From CAYUQT01 sp964446835 (GTDB lineage: Bacteria; Planctomycetota; Phycisphaerae; UBA1845; JAFGLZ01), in the NCBI GenBank assembly GCA_964446835.1, contig CAYUQT010000009.1, positions 124,001 through 188,000 of the forward strand: DNA of 64,000 bases, written 5' to 3'. Position numbers and translations under genes: made by a program. The stretch's first letter is position 1; each line of letters begins with the position of its first letter. The notes under the pieces were generated by a model. That model was not told the origin of the DNA and made no database searches. It saw nothing but the letters and a program-made list of their open reading frames with translations. Of the stretch, positions 9,287 to 17,082 are shown one piece after another.

Positions 9287-9577
9287 TTACGCTGTCACGT
9301 CCAGATTCTGGCCCACCGGGTTTGCCGGCTCCCTTGGAGCTTCGGGCGTCTGGGAATTCGGCTCTGAGCGTCCTTGCGTTTCCGTCCGTCGACGGTCCGC
9401 CTCTGTCAAGGTGGATTGCATCGACTGGACCGCAGAACGCAGAAGCGTCACGACGGCCTGCCCGGAATTGAGCATGGCCCCCGAGGCGCCCGTGAAGGCT
9501 CCGCGAGCCGCCGGATCAAACCACGACTGGACCTTTGCCTGGAGGGGTGTCCCGGCCACGGATACTAGGCCGGTCAT
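9287..9577 (-). CDS. Small protein with YjfB-like C-terminal tail, unknown function
   Basis: This is a 96-residue protein read leftwards, with AAGGGGAAAG about 6 nt before the ATG. It has no signal peptide. The first half is mildly hydrophobic and helical (GQAVVTLLRSAVQSMQSTL) and the second half is polar and disordered. It ends in VGQNLDVTA. That tail recalls the GxNIDxxA ending of the YjfB family of putative motility proteins, and it also resembles the end of the unrelated-looking protein at 15018-15578. I do not recognise the rest. It is isolated between two rightward genes, which lowers confidence, but the ribosome binding site and tail support it. Confidence 0.5.
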   Translation of the reverse strand: MTGLVSVAGTPLQAKVQSWFDPAARGAFTGASGAMLNSGQAVVTLLRSAVQSMQSTLTEADRRRTETQGRSEPNSQTPEAPREPANPVGQNLDVTA

Positions 9578-9831
9578 TGCTTCTTTCCCCTTCTAATGTT
9601 ATGGCGAAGGACACAAGCCAATACATCAAGTACGATATCAAATGCGCCGTGTCAAATGGGGTAGCTAACTTGAGGGAGACCTGACCTGGGACCGTCGGGA
9701 TTCGATTCGCTTCCGGGGGGCCTTCTGCCCTTGGGGCAACGCGCCCGGGCTTTGGCTTCGACGGTTCCTCAGGGGGTGTGGCCGTGTCTCAAGGATTTGC
9801 CGCTGCTGTGGTTACCCGCCGGCCTGCGGTC

Positions 9832-9849
9832 TGCTATACTCCGCCGCTA
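9832..9849 (+). promoter_or_regulatory. Candidate extended -10 promoter giving a leaderless pabB mRNA
   Basis: The sequence TGCTATACT at 9832-9840 matches an extended -10 element (TGnTATAAT) with one mismatch. Transcription would start about 7-9 nt later, at 9847-9849, which is the A of the pabB ATG or just before it. No Shine-Dalgarno sequence lies upstream of this ATG, which fits leaderless translation. No good -35 hexamer is visible. Confidence 0.35.
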
Positions 9850-11312
9850 TGAGCCAACGTGTTCCTGTGGCGATTGTCCGGCGATCGTTAGACATTGAGC
9901 TGGATCCCCTCGACGCCATGCGGCGGCTCTGCCGCAGGGCAAGCCCCCTCTTCCTGGACAGTGCGGCATCCCACTCGGATTTCGGGCGGTATACCGTGCT
10001 GATGTGCGAGCCCACGGGGCTTCTGTGTACCCGGACCGCCGGCGGCACGCTCATCGATTTCGGCGGCAGCCGGCGCATTCTGGAGGAGGGCCCTTTCGCC
10101 GCACTGGCACCGGGCTTTCGCCCGTTTCAGGTCGTTGAGAAACCCGACGACGTCCCCTGTATGGTCGGCTGGGCGGGTTATCTGGGCTACGAGGTCGGGC
10201 GCTTCATCGAACGGCTGCCGCAGACCACCAAGGCGGATATTCGGTTGCCCGTCGTCCGACTGGGTTTCTATGACACTTCCGCCGTCTACGATCATCGGAC
10301 AAAGCGGTGGACCCTGGTTGCCGTCGATCTGCACCACGGCTATCCGCCGCCGTTCAACCGTGTGGTTCAGGGACGGCTGGATGTACTCGAGAGCTACCTG
10401 CGCGCTGAGGAGGCCGCCCGCCCCGTCGAGCCGATGCACGTCAGCGGCAAGCCTCGCTGGAACATGACCCGGCCCGACTATCTGCGGAAGGTCCAGCGGG
10501 CCATCGACTATATTGCCGCCGGTGACATCTTCCAGGTGAACCTCACGCGGCGGCTGAGCCTGTCCGTATCGGGACATGCCTGGGACCTCTACGAGCGGCT
10601 GCGACGGTCCAATCCGGCGTGCTACGCCGCGTATATGGCGTGGCACGAGGGCAAGGCCAAGCCTTCGGCACCGCCGACACACGCAGTCTTGAGCAGCTCG
10701 CCGGAACTGTTCGTCGAGGTTCATGATCGCCGCGTGATCACGAAGCCGATCAAGGGAACGCGCCCCCGCGGCTCCAACCCGGCAGACGACGAGCGTCTCC
10801 GACAGGAACTCATCGACAGCCCGAAGGACCGGGCGGAACTGAACATGATCGTCGATCTCGAACGCAACGATCTGGGCAGGGTCTGTCGGTATGGTTCCGT
10901 CCGAGTGGTCGAGCCGCGAAGCATCGAGGGGTATCCGACGGTCTGGCATTCGGTTGCCACGGTGGAAGGCATACTGCACGAGCGATACGATGCGATCGAT
11001 CTGCTGAAGGCCACGCTGCCCGGCGGGTCGATCACCGGGGCCCCGAAGGTTCGCGCCATGGAGATCATCGACGAACTCGAGCCGACTCAGCGCAGCGTCT
11101 ACACCGGAGCCATCGGCATCCTGGGCATGGACGGAACCGTGGTGTTCAACCTCGCCATCCGCACGATTCTGGTGGACGGTACGACGGCTCACATGCAGAC
11201 CGGCGGCGGTATCGTTGCCGATTCCGACCCCCAGAGCGAGTATCAGGAAACGATCGACAAGGCGCGAGGCATGCTGCGGGCGCTGGAGATCGAAGGAAGC
11301 CTTGACCTCTGA
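9849..11312 (+). CDS. pabB: Aminodeoxychorismate synthase component I
   Basis: This is a 487-residue member of the anthranilate synthase component I/chorismate-binding family. The N-terminal domain is followed by the catalytic chorismate-utilising domain (residues about 215-475), including ISAGDIFQVNL-like (IAAGDIFQVNLTRR), DLERNDLGRVC, the GGSITGAPKVRAMEII segment and GGGIVADSDPQSEYQET. The key motif is PIKGTRPRG with Lys at residue 302: PabB proteins have PIKGT where anthranilate synthases (TrpE) have PIAGT. It therefore makes 4-amino-4-deoxychorismate from chorismate, with ammonia from a PabA/TrpG amidotransferase that is not in this window. The gene starts a run with pabC and nif3. A possible leaderless start is described separately. 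Confidence 0.9.
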   Translation: MSQRVPVAIVRRSLDIELDPLDAMRRLCRRASPLFLDSAASHSDFGRYTVLMCEPTGLLCTRTAGGTLIDFGGSRRILEEGPFAALAPGFRPFQVVEKPDDVPCMVGWAGYLGYEVGRFIERLPQTTKADIRLPVVRLGFYDTSAVYDHRTKRWTLVAVDLHHGYPPPFNRVVQGRLDVLESYLRAEEAARPVEPMHVSGKPRWNMTRPDYLRKVQRAIDYIAAGDIFQVNLTRRLSLSVSGHAWDLYERLRRSNPACYAAYMAWHEGKAKPSAPPTHAVLSSSPELFVEVHDRRVITKPIKGTRPRGSNPADDERLRQELIDSPKDRAELNMIVDLERNDLGRVCRYGSVRVVEPRSIEGYPTVWHSVATVEGILHERYDAIDLLKATLPGGSITGAPKVRAMEIIDELEPTQRSVYTGAIGILGMDGTVVFNLAIRTILVDGTTAHMQTGGGIVADSDPQSEYQETIDKARGMLRALEIEGSLDL

Positions 11313-11448
11313 TGCCGTATCCGGCGGCGCACGGCACCGGCAGGATCGGCCGAACCGCCGCCTCCAAATCTCGGAGGCCTTGCGGAGACTCGTGCCCCCG
11401 AAATCGTCCGAAACATCACCGTCGCCACCGGATCTGAGGGACCTGACC

Positions 11449-12336
11449 GTGGGCAAGATCGTCTATCTGAACGAACAGTTCGTGCAGGAGGATCAGGCAA
11501 CGATCGGAATCTTCGACGCCGGCCTGTTGCACGGGGCCGGACTGTTCGAGACGCTCCGGGCGTACAACGGCGTACCCTTCAGACCGACCGAGCATGTTGC
11601 CCGGTTGGCGGCCTCGGGCGAGTGCCTGGCGATGTTCTCGCTCGGTGAACCGGCCCAGGCATCGCTGGTTCAGGCCCTGATCGAGTTGCCGAGACGAAAC
11701 GGACAGTCGAATGCCCGCGTGCGGCTCACCCTCACCCCGGGCGACATCCGCCAGGCCTCGAAACCGACGGTCTTCGCGACCTCCGACCCGCTCACCCCTT
11801 ATCCGGCCGAATGGTATGAGAAGGGGGTGACGGTGCTGCTGAGCGTTCACAAGCAGTCGCGGCTCGACCCGACCTGTGGCTTCAAGACGCTGAGCTACCT
11901 GCCTCGCCTGATATCGCTTCGCGAAGCTCAGTTCCGCAAGTGTTCAGAGGCAATCTGGTTCACACAAGAGAACCTCCTGGCCGAGGGGGCCATCAGCAAC
12001 GTCTTCGTCGTCAAGGAGCAGGTGGTCAAGACCCCGCCGATCGATACGCCCGTCCTGCCGGGCATCACACGCAGGATCCTGCTGGAACTGGCGCCCGCCG
12101 ACGGAATCGGCATCCGGGAGACGCCGCTGACGATTCACGATCTGCTCGACGCCGACGAGGTCTTTCTGACCAACAGCATCATGGAGGTCCTGCCCGTGAC
12201 GCACGTCGAACGGCGGCCGATCGGCAGCGAGAAGCCCGGCCCCATCACGCAGCGGCTGGCGCAACTCTATAAGAATCAGGTGGCCAAGGAGTGTTCGACA
12301 GATGACAGGCAAGACGCGCCGGTTCAGAATCCATGA
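11449..12336 (+). CDS. pabC: Class IV aminotransferase-fold PLP enzyme, probable aminodeoxychorismate lyase
   Basis: This is a 295-residue protein. I chose the GTG at 11449 because GAGGGA lies 7 nt upstream and the typical family start (KIVYLNEQFV) follows; the open frame further upstream overlaps pabB and looks non-coding. The fold-type IV PLP enzyme motifs are present: an early GLFETLR, the PLP-binding Lys in GFKTLSYL (Lys146), and NLLAEGAISNVFVV followed by LPGITR near residues 180-210. The family includes branched-chain and D-amino-acid aminotransferases as well as PabC. The neighbouring pabB strongly favours PabC, which splits aminodeoxychorismate to p-aminobenzoate and pyruvate. The end overlaps the next start by 35 bp, suggesting translational coupling. 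Confidence 0.8.
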   Translation: MGKIVYLNEQFVQEDQATIGIFDAGLLHGAGLFETLRAYNGVPFRPTEHVARLAASGECLAMFSLGEPAQASLVQALIELPRRNGQSNARVRLTLTPGDIRQASKPTVFATSDPLTPYPAEWYEKGVTVLLSVHKQSRLDPTCGFKTLSYLPRLISLREAQFRKCSEAIWFTQENLLAEGAISNVFVVKEQVVKTPPIDTPVLPGITRRILLELAPADGIGIRETPLTIHDLLDADEVFLTNSIMEVLPVTHVERRPIGSEKPGPITQRLAQLYKNQVAKECSTDDRQDAPVQNP

Positions 12337-13450
12337 GGCGGTCGAGGCATTGCAGACCATCGCCGATCCCGCTCTCGCCCAGGAGTGGGACAACGTCGGC
12401 CTGCTTGCCGGGGACGCCCAGGCGATGTGCAAGGGGGCCCTCCTGTGTGTCGACATGACCTCGGCCGTGATCGATGAGGCCGTCTCCCGCCGCGCGAATC
12501 TGATCGTCGCGTATCACCCCCCGCTGTTCAGGCCGGTCAAACGGCTGCTCGCCGCCGGGCGGGATTCCGAGGCGATGGTTCTTCGGGCGCTGCAACGCGG
12601 TCTGAACATTCATGCGATGCACACGGCCCTCGATGCGGCGGAAGGGGGCACGAACGACGTGCTGGCCGGGTTCTGTGGCCTGCGGGACCTGGAAGCCTTT
12701 GAGGATGTGCCCGCCGAGGCTGCCGGAATGAAGATCGTCGTGTTTGTTCCACCCAACGAGGTCGATCGCGTGGCCGAGGCAATGTTCGCGGCCGGCGCAG
12801 GGCGGATCGGTCAGTATGAGAAATGCAGCTTCCGGCTGCGAGGAACGGGCACCTTCTTCGGCACCGAAGGGACGGACCCGGCCGTCGGCCAGCGAGGGCG
12901 GCTGGAGCAGGTCGACGAGGTCCGGCTCGAAGCGGTGGTGGCGCCCGATGCGGTCTCGGGTGTGCTCGATGCCATTCGACGGTCGCACTCGTACGAGGAA
13001 CCGGCCATCGACGTCTATCCCCTCCGGCCTTCTCGGATGCGGCGCGGAATTGGTCGGATCGGTGCCCTGGCTCGTCCGATGACGCTCGCTGGGCTGGCAC
13101 GACGATTGGCCCGGGCAGTGGGGGCGTCTCAGGTCCGCCTGATCGGTCGGGGAGGCATGGCCGTTCGGCGGGTTGCCGTCTGTGCCGGTTCGGCCGGACG
13201 GCTGCTGCCGTATGCCGGGAAGCTCGCTGCGTGCGACGCCCTCATCACCGGCGAGGTCAGCCATCATGATGCCTTGTACTGGAGCCGGTATGCCCCGCAA
13301 GGGAAACCGACGTTCGGCGCGATCGCCCTGGGGCATTGGCACAGTGAGCGTCCCGTGCTGTCGGCTGTGGCTCAGAGGCTCAAAGCGATGCTGCCGGCCC
13401 TTGGCGTCTGGGTCAGCGATCGCGATCGGGATCCGTTCGAAGCCTCCTAA
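12302..13450 (+). CDS. Nif3-like dinuclear metal-centre protein (GTP cyclohydrolase 1 type 2 family)
   Basis: This is a 382-residue Nif3/YqfO family protein with AAGGAG upstream of its ATG. The N-terminal half shows EWDNVGLLAGD and the metal-ligand segments AYHPPLF (residues about 66-72) and HAMHTALD; the C-terminal half has GEVSHHDALYW and IALGHWHSER, completing the two-metal site. The central part (FVPPNEVDRVAEAMFAAGAGRIGQYEKCSF) is the PII-like insertion found in longer YqfO-type members, and the length agrees with that subgroup. One relative was reported to have GTP cyclohydrolase activity, which is why databases use that name; true function is uncertain in most bacteria. The 35-bp overlap with pabC links it to folate-type metabolism here. 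Confidence 0.85.
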   Translation: MTGKTRRFRIHEAVEALQTIADPALAQEWDNVGLLAGDAQAMCKGALLCVDMTSAVIDEAVSRRANLIVAYHPPLFRPVKRLLAAGRDSEAMVLRALQRGLNIHAMHTALDAAEGGTNDVLAGFCGLRDLEAFEDVPAEAAGMKIVVFVPPNEVDRVAEAMFAAGAGRIGQYEKCSFRLRGTGTFFGTEGTDPAVGQRGRLEQVDEVRLEAVVAPDAVSGVLDAIRRSHSYEEPAIDVYPLRPSRMRRGIGRIGALARPMTLAGLARRLARAVGASQVRLIGRGGMAVRRVAVCAGSAGRLLPYAGKLAACDALITGEVSHHDALYWSRYAPQGKPTFGAIALGHWHSERPVLSAVAQRLKAMLPALGVWVSDRDRDPFEAS

Positions 13451-13514
13451 CCGACGGCGTGTCGTTGGTCTCTCGGTCGAACCTGGGTGGAAGCACCTTG
13501 AAAGGAGCGGCGTG

Positions 13515-14576
13515 ATGAACCGTCGTGGATTCATTCAGGCGATCGCATCGGGAGCCCTTGGATCGGCTCTGCCTGCCGGGCGGTTGATGGGGGCCTCAGC
13601 CAAACAGGCTGCCGGCCGTGAATTCTCCCGCAGAGGCATCGTGCTGTGTGCCCGCGATCTGGAACAGCCGGACTGGCCGATGCTGTTCAAGCAGGCCGAT
13701 CTGAATGTCCTGGGCATCCATCTGATGACGGTCGCTCAGTTCGCCGAGTACGCGGCCTCGCCTCACGGGGCGGGCGTTTTGCGGCAGTTCGAGCAGGCAG
13801 GCGTGGCCATCGAGTTCGAACATCACGTCATGAGCGAACTGCTGCCTCGCGAACTCTTCTCGCAAGCTCCGGAGATGTTCCGCATGGACGAGAAGGGGCA
13901 GCGGATCAAACAGTGGAACTTCTGTTGCTCGTGCGATCAGGCGATTACGACCATCCGACGGAATGCCGAGCAGATGGCGCGACGATTGCCCATGCGAACG
14001 GGCCATTACTTCTTCTGGCCCGATGACGGGGCCGTCTGGTGCAAGTGCCCCAAGTGCCGCGACCTGACCGAGTCGGATCAGAATCTGATCATGGCCAACA
14101 CGGTGCTCGAAGGTGTTCGTCGTTTCGATCCGAAGGCAACGGCCTGCTGTCTGGCCTATGCCCAGACGCTGCCGGTGCCCCGCAACGTCCGCCCGCTGGA
14201 GGGGGTCTTCCTGGAATTCGCGCCGATCCATCGGTCCTTCGAGCATCCGATCAACAGCCCGAAATGTGCCGACAACGTCAAGCATCTGCGGGTGCTGGAA
14301 GGACTGCTCGCGTTCTTCGGCACCAAAGGTTCCCAGGTCCTGGAGTACTGGCTTGACGCCTCGCGTTTCAGCGGCTGGAAGCGTCCGAGCAAACGGATTC
14401 CGGACCTGACGCCTTGCCTGGATGCCGACATGGATTTCTACAGAGGCTGCGGATTCGAGTCGGTCACGACCTTCGGTGTCTACCTCGACCCGGACTACTG
14501 GCGGATGTACGGCTTGCCACCGATCGCCGAGTATGGCCGAGCCGCCCGGGGTTCGGGTCCCGCCAAGCGAGCGTAG
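13515..14576 (+). CDS. Tat-exported protein resembling DUF4838 proteins
   Basis: This is a 353-residue protein with AAAGGAG 8 nt before the ATG. The N-terminus MNRRGFIQAIASGALGSALPAG has a twin-arginine motif and a hydrophobic stretch, so Tat export is likely. The body contains HYFFWPDDGAVWCKCPKC (two Cys pairs near residues 165-180), a segment typical of DUF4838 proteins, which are related to glycoside hydrolase TIM barrels. Here that domain fills nearly the whole protein. The Cys pairs in CKCPKC could bind metal (inference). Activity is unknown; a link to polysaccharide turnover is suggested by the abundance of such enzymes nearby. It lies 64 bp after nif3 but is probably functionally separate. 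Confidence 0.7.
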   Translation: MNRRGFIQAIASGALGSALPAGRLMGASAKQAAGREFSRRGIVLCARDLEQPDWPMLFKQADLNVLGIHLMTVAQFAEYAASPHGAGVLRQFEQAGVAIEFEHHVMSELLPRELFSQAPEMFRMDEKGQRIKQWNFCCSCDQAITTIRRNAEQMARRLPMRTGHYFFWPDDGAVWCKCPKCRDLTESDQNLIMANTVLEGVRRFDPKATACCLAYAQTLPVPRNVRPLEGVFLEFAPIHRSFEHPINSPKCADNVKHLRVLEGLLAFFGTKGSQVLEYWLDASRFSGWKRPSKRIPDLTPCLDADMDFYRGCGFESVTTFGVYLDPDYWRMYGLPPIAEYGRAARGSGPAKRA

Positions 14577-14935
14577 ACACCCGTACTCTTCGGCACCAAT
14601 GGCTGTCTGGGTGCCTCCCAGCAAAGCGGGTATCTCCGTCACAGCCCACTCCGGGTACGACGATTTAGTTATTGGAACCAAACCCCGTCTTTTGTGTTGA
14701 TCATTCGCAACATGGGTGATCTCGAAGACAACACGATGTTAAGCTCTGTCCGTAAAAGACTTATAATTGACACGGACGCCAGGGGCCCAGCCATGTGGTC
14801 GGCTCACATCAAGCCCTCACAGACGGAAAGATTGAACGTGCAGGGGATTCAGACCTAAGATCATTCTTCTCAATGAGTTACTAATCGCCACCCCCTCCCC
14901 AAGCGTCATGGGTGGCCCGGTTGCCTCCTTAGGGG
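14577..14935. other. Intergenic region without a gene
   Basis: These 359 bp follow the DUF4838-like gene. A short hairpin (6-bp arms at 14592-14597 and 14610-14615) may be a weak terminator. A TTGACA lies at 14767-14772 but has no good -10 partner at the usual distance. No coding frame with a ribosome binding site was found. Confidence 0.4.
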
Positions 14936-14997
14936 CGGAGCGATGCTCCGCGAGAGTAGGGTTGGCGCAGCCGAGGACGCCGCCCAACCGACTCTCG
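14936..14997 (+). promoter_or_regulatory. Two adjacent stem-loops in the leader of the 15018 gene
   Basis: The first hairpin has perfect 7-bp arms (14936-14942 and 14946-14952) around a 3-nt loop. The second starts at the next base: 14953-14958 pairs with 14992-14997 and 14961-14966 pairs with 14985-14990, giving 12 pairs with a small internal loop. The second hairpin ends 20 nt before the ATG. It could be a cis-acting RNA, an attenuator or an mRNA-stabilising structure; there is no U-run, so a simple terminator is less likely. Confidence 0.5.
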
Positions 14998-15017
14998 GGT
15001 TGCATGGGGAATGAAGC

Positions 15018-15578
15018 ATGAACCAGGTCCAATCTATTGGAGCGGGAATGACCCCCCAGGTCACCACACCCCCCGCGAGTGTTCAATCAACGAATCCTTC
15101 GGCCGGTGCGAGTGGGACGGCAGGGGCTCAGAGTATTGTTAATCAATTAACAGTATCGAGTTCCCAGCAGTCGATGGCGATCTCGATCGCGTCGAACGTT
15201 CAGAGCATGGTGGCTCAGTTTGCGCCGACCATGGCTTCGGAGGACATCCTTCGAACGCTGATCATCCTCATGCTCCTCCAAGAGCTCTTGCGTCAGCAGA
15301 GCGGCGGGGGGCAGCAGGACAGCAATCAAATGCTTGGAGCGCTCGCAGGGGGCCTTGGCCAGGGTGGGATGTCTCTGGTCATGACCGACGAGAGCTACAG
15401 CGCCTCGTTTTCGATGGAGTCAACGAGTCTTGAGCTGACGGCCAGTCAGGCCTATCAGGGCCCGTCGTCCGTGGCCATGAACGGTGCGACTACGGGGTTG
15501 GACATCGTTCAGCCCACGGATACGGGGGCCCCGATGAACGCCGGTGACGGCGGGCACCAGTTGGACATCGTCGCCTGA
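15018..15578 (+). CDS. Ser/Gln/Ala/Gly-rich protein of unknown function
   Basis: This is a 186-residue protein with no signal peptide and a low-complexity N-terminus rich in Ser, Gln, Thr and Ala. A single hydrophobic, helical stretch (ILRTLIILMLLQELL, residues about 76-90) is followed by QQSGGGQQDSNQ. The C-terminal part contains LDIVQ and ends in GHQLDIVA. The final LDxxA tail resembles that of the small protein at 9287-9577 and of YjfB-type putative motility proteins. It may be an exported filament or appendage-associated protein lacking a Sec signal, but that is inference. It sits alone behind a strongly structured leader. The family is not recognised. Confidence 0.6.
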   Translation: MNQVQSIGAGMTPQVTTPPASVQSTNPSAGASGTAGAQSIVNQLTVSSSQQSMAISIASNVQSMVAQFAPTMASEDILRTLIILMLLQELLRQQSGGGQQDSNQMLGALAGGLGQGGMSLVMTDESYSASFSMESTSLELTASQAYQGPSSVAMNGATTGLDIVQPTDTGAPMNAGDGGHQLDIVA

Positions 15579-15764
15579 TGCCCAGTTGCCGATTCCCAGG
15601 CGCAGGTTCGAGAACGCGGAATGGCGAGGGAGGCCTCTTGGGGAGCGATCGTTCCGCGTTTCTCCTTGCGCCGCAAGTTGATACACCCGCAATTTCCTAA
15701 TGCTGCTAATATATTAACACATACGCCAGCGCTGATACGCTGGGTCTGCTGTCAAAGACAAAGA

Positions 15765-15798
15765 GCCGCCGCTCTCCACAATGTGTCCGAGCGGCGGC
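15765..15798 (-). terminator. Probable intrinsic terminator of the ThuA-domain gene
   Basis: Perfect 10-bp arms (15765-15774 and 15789-15798) enclose a 14-nt loop. On the minus strand it lies about 30 nt after the stop of the 15829-16554 gene and is followed by a T-rich stretch (TCTTTGTCTTTG). Confidence 0.7.
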
Positions 15799-15828
15799 CC
15801 CTTGTGACGTTTCAGTTTGTGATTTGTA

Positions 15829-16554
15829 CTACTTCTTTGCTTCCTGTCCCACCGCCCAGAGGGCTCCTCGGAGGAGCGTCGTCTGGAACATGGGGTTCTC
15901 GCACGCCTTCGGATCGTGGCCCAGGGCCGAATAGAAGATGCGGCCCTTGCCCCAGGGCTTGGTCCAGAGCACCGGCATTGTCTTGCCCTTCCAGAGTCCG
16001 TTGGCCAGCACCGTCACGCGGGCGTCATAGTCGAGGATGTATTGCTCGTCGGTCGCCACGAACTCGGTGATGCCCTTGGTGATCGGGCTCTCGATCTCGG
16101 TCACCTGCACCTGGTAGGAACGATAGGCCGGGTGGGTGATGAAGAACCCACCGACAAACGCCCGATACATCGGATCATCGCGGAAGGAATCGGCCCCCGA
16201 GTGGAACGTCACAAAACCCTTGCCCGAGGCGATGTGATTGAGCAACCCCTGTCGCTGCTCCTCCTTGATCGCCCCAACGGTCCAGTAGAACACGATCAGA
16301 TCGAATGGGGCGATCCGATCGGCCTTCAAGGCATCGAGATCACCGTCGACGCGGGTGAGGTCGAACTTCTCCGTCTTCTTGAGGAAGCCCTCGACCACAT
16401 CGCCGATGCCCTTGGCATTGTGGATCTCACCGCCGACCAGCAACAGCGTCTTAATCTTGGCCTCCTGGGCCTGTGCCGTCGGGAGACACAGACCGGCCAC
16501 GCATGTCAGTGCGGTCACGACCAGTAGGGTGTTCAAGTAACGACCTGACCTCAT
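15829..16554 (-). CDS. Secreted ThuA-domain (trehalose-utilisation-like) protein
   Basis: This is a 241-residue protein with AAGGAG before the ATG. A Sec signal peptide (residues 1-29, ending AQAQ) precedes one ThuA domain that fills the rest: TLLLVGGEIHNAKG at the start, FDLIVFYWTVGAI, GKGFVTFHSGADSF (residues about 112-125), FFITHPAY, and near the end PVLWTKPWGKGRIFYSALGHD, all hallmark ThuA segments. The fold is related to class I glutamine amidotransferases but the catalytic triad is usually not kept. ThuA proteins occur widely in planctomycetes near sugar catabolism genes, and their biochemical role is poorly defined. It is a single-gene unit with its own terminator. Confidence 0.85.
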   Translation of the reverse strand: MRSGRYLNTLLVVTALTCVAGLCLPTAQAQEAKIKTLLLVGGEIHNAKGIGDVVEGFLKKTEKFDLTRVDGDLDALKADRIAPFDLIVFYWTVGAIKEEQRQGLLNHIASGKGFVTFHSGADSFRDDPMYRAFVGGFFITHPAYRSYQVQVTEIESPITKGITEFVATDEQYILDYDARVTVLANGLWKGKTMPVLWTKPWGKGRIFYSALGHDPKACENPMFQTTLLRGALWAVGQEAKK

Positions 16555-16907
16555 GGGCTGCTCCTTTCAAGCAACGTGTCCAAGACTGCCTGCAACGGAC
16601 TACTGCGAAGCGGTATTACAACAAGGGTTCGACCCGGCCGCAAGACGCTAATGGCCGCCTGTCGATGCACAGGGCGGCGTTCGGAGACTCGCTGAGACCT
16701 AAGACACTCTCCGGATCCGCCCGGAAACAGGAGCCCTTGTCCGTCGTGCCGAACGGGGGATCCGCTTCCAGCGCAACAGGTTTGCGCCGGCTCCTAAACC
16801 CAGCAGGGGCTGCCTCGCGTATCGTTCGGGCAGACGAATATGTTTAATCTTCGTCCGGTAAACTGCTTGACGGTATCAGCCGAAGAAGTATAGTGAAAGG
16901 TGATATT
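16555..16907. other. Intergenic region upstream of the thrS leader
   Basis: These 353 bp separate the start of the leftward ThuA gene from the short leader frame before thrS and must contain the promoters for both. No convincing -35/-10 pair, RNA gene or coding frame was found. Confidence 0.4.
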
Positions 16908-17000
16908 ATGTCCTCTCCGGCCGTGGGTCGGACGGACCAAACGAACCGGCGAAAGCCGTACAAACAGCAGCACAGACCGATGACGCGTGAAACAGCATAA
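16908..17000 (+). CDS. Candidate 30-residue leader peptide upstream of thrS
   Basis: The ATG at 16908 has AAAGGTGA 4-5 nt upstream, and the frame closes at TAA 16998-17000. The 30 residues are highly basic and polar and include four Thr, five Arg, three Gln and three Lys. It ends 82 bp before the likely thrS start. A regulatory uORF is possible because Thr codons occur at positions 9, 12, 26 and 29, but four Thr in 30 is not a run like the E. coli thrL leader. It may equally be a chance frame. Confidence 0.25.
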   Translation: MSSPAVGRTDQTNRRKPYKQQHRPMTRETA

Positions 17001-17036
17001 TCCTGGGGCGGGCCGACGAGGCCTATACGCCCATTG

Positions 17037-17079
17037 CTGATGTCGCGCGAAGTGGGTTTCTGTGCGTTTTTTTTATCAG
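17037..17079 (+). promoter_or_regulatory. thrS: Stem-loop plus T8 tract directly before the thrS ATG
   Basis: CGCGC at 17044-17048 can pair with GTGCG at 17062-17066 (one G-U), followed at once by eight T at 17067-17074. CTGAT at 17037-17041 can also pair with ATCAG at 17075-17079, closing a longer structure that reaches 4 nt before the ATG at 17083. This is the layout of a weak intrinsic terminator or attenuator, but the inner stem is only 5 bp. Confidence 0.3.
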
Positions 17080-17082
17080 ATC

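Noticed and set aside
9888..11456. Long antisense frame opposite pabB
   Set aside because: Shadow of the pabB reading frame, with no ribosome binding site or recognisable domain.
14767..14795. TTGACA as a promoter for the 15018 gene
   Set aside because: No acceptable -10 hexamer at 16-18 bp.
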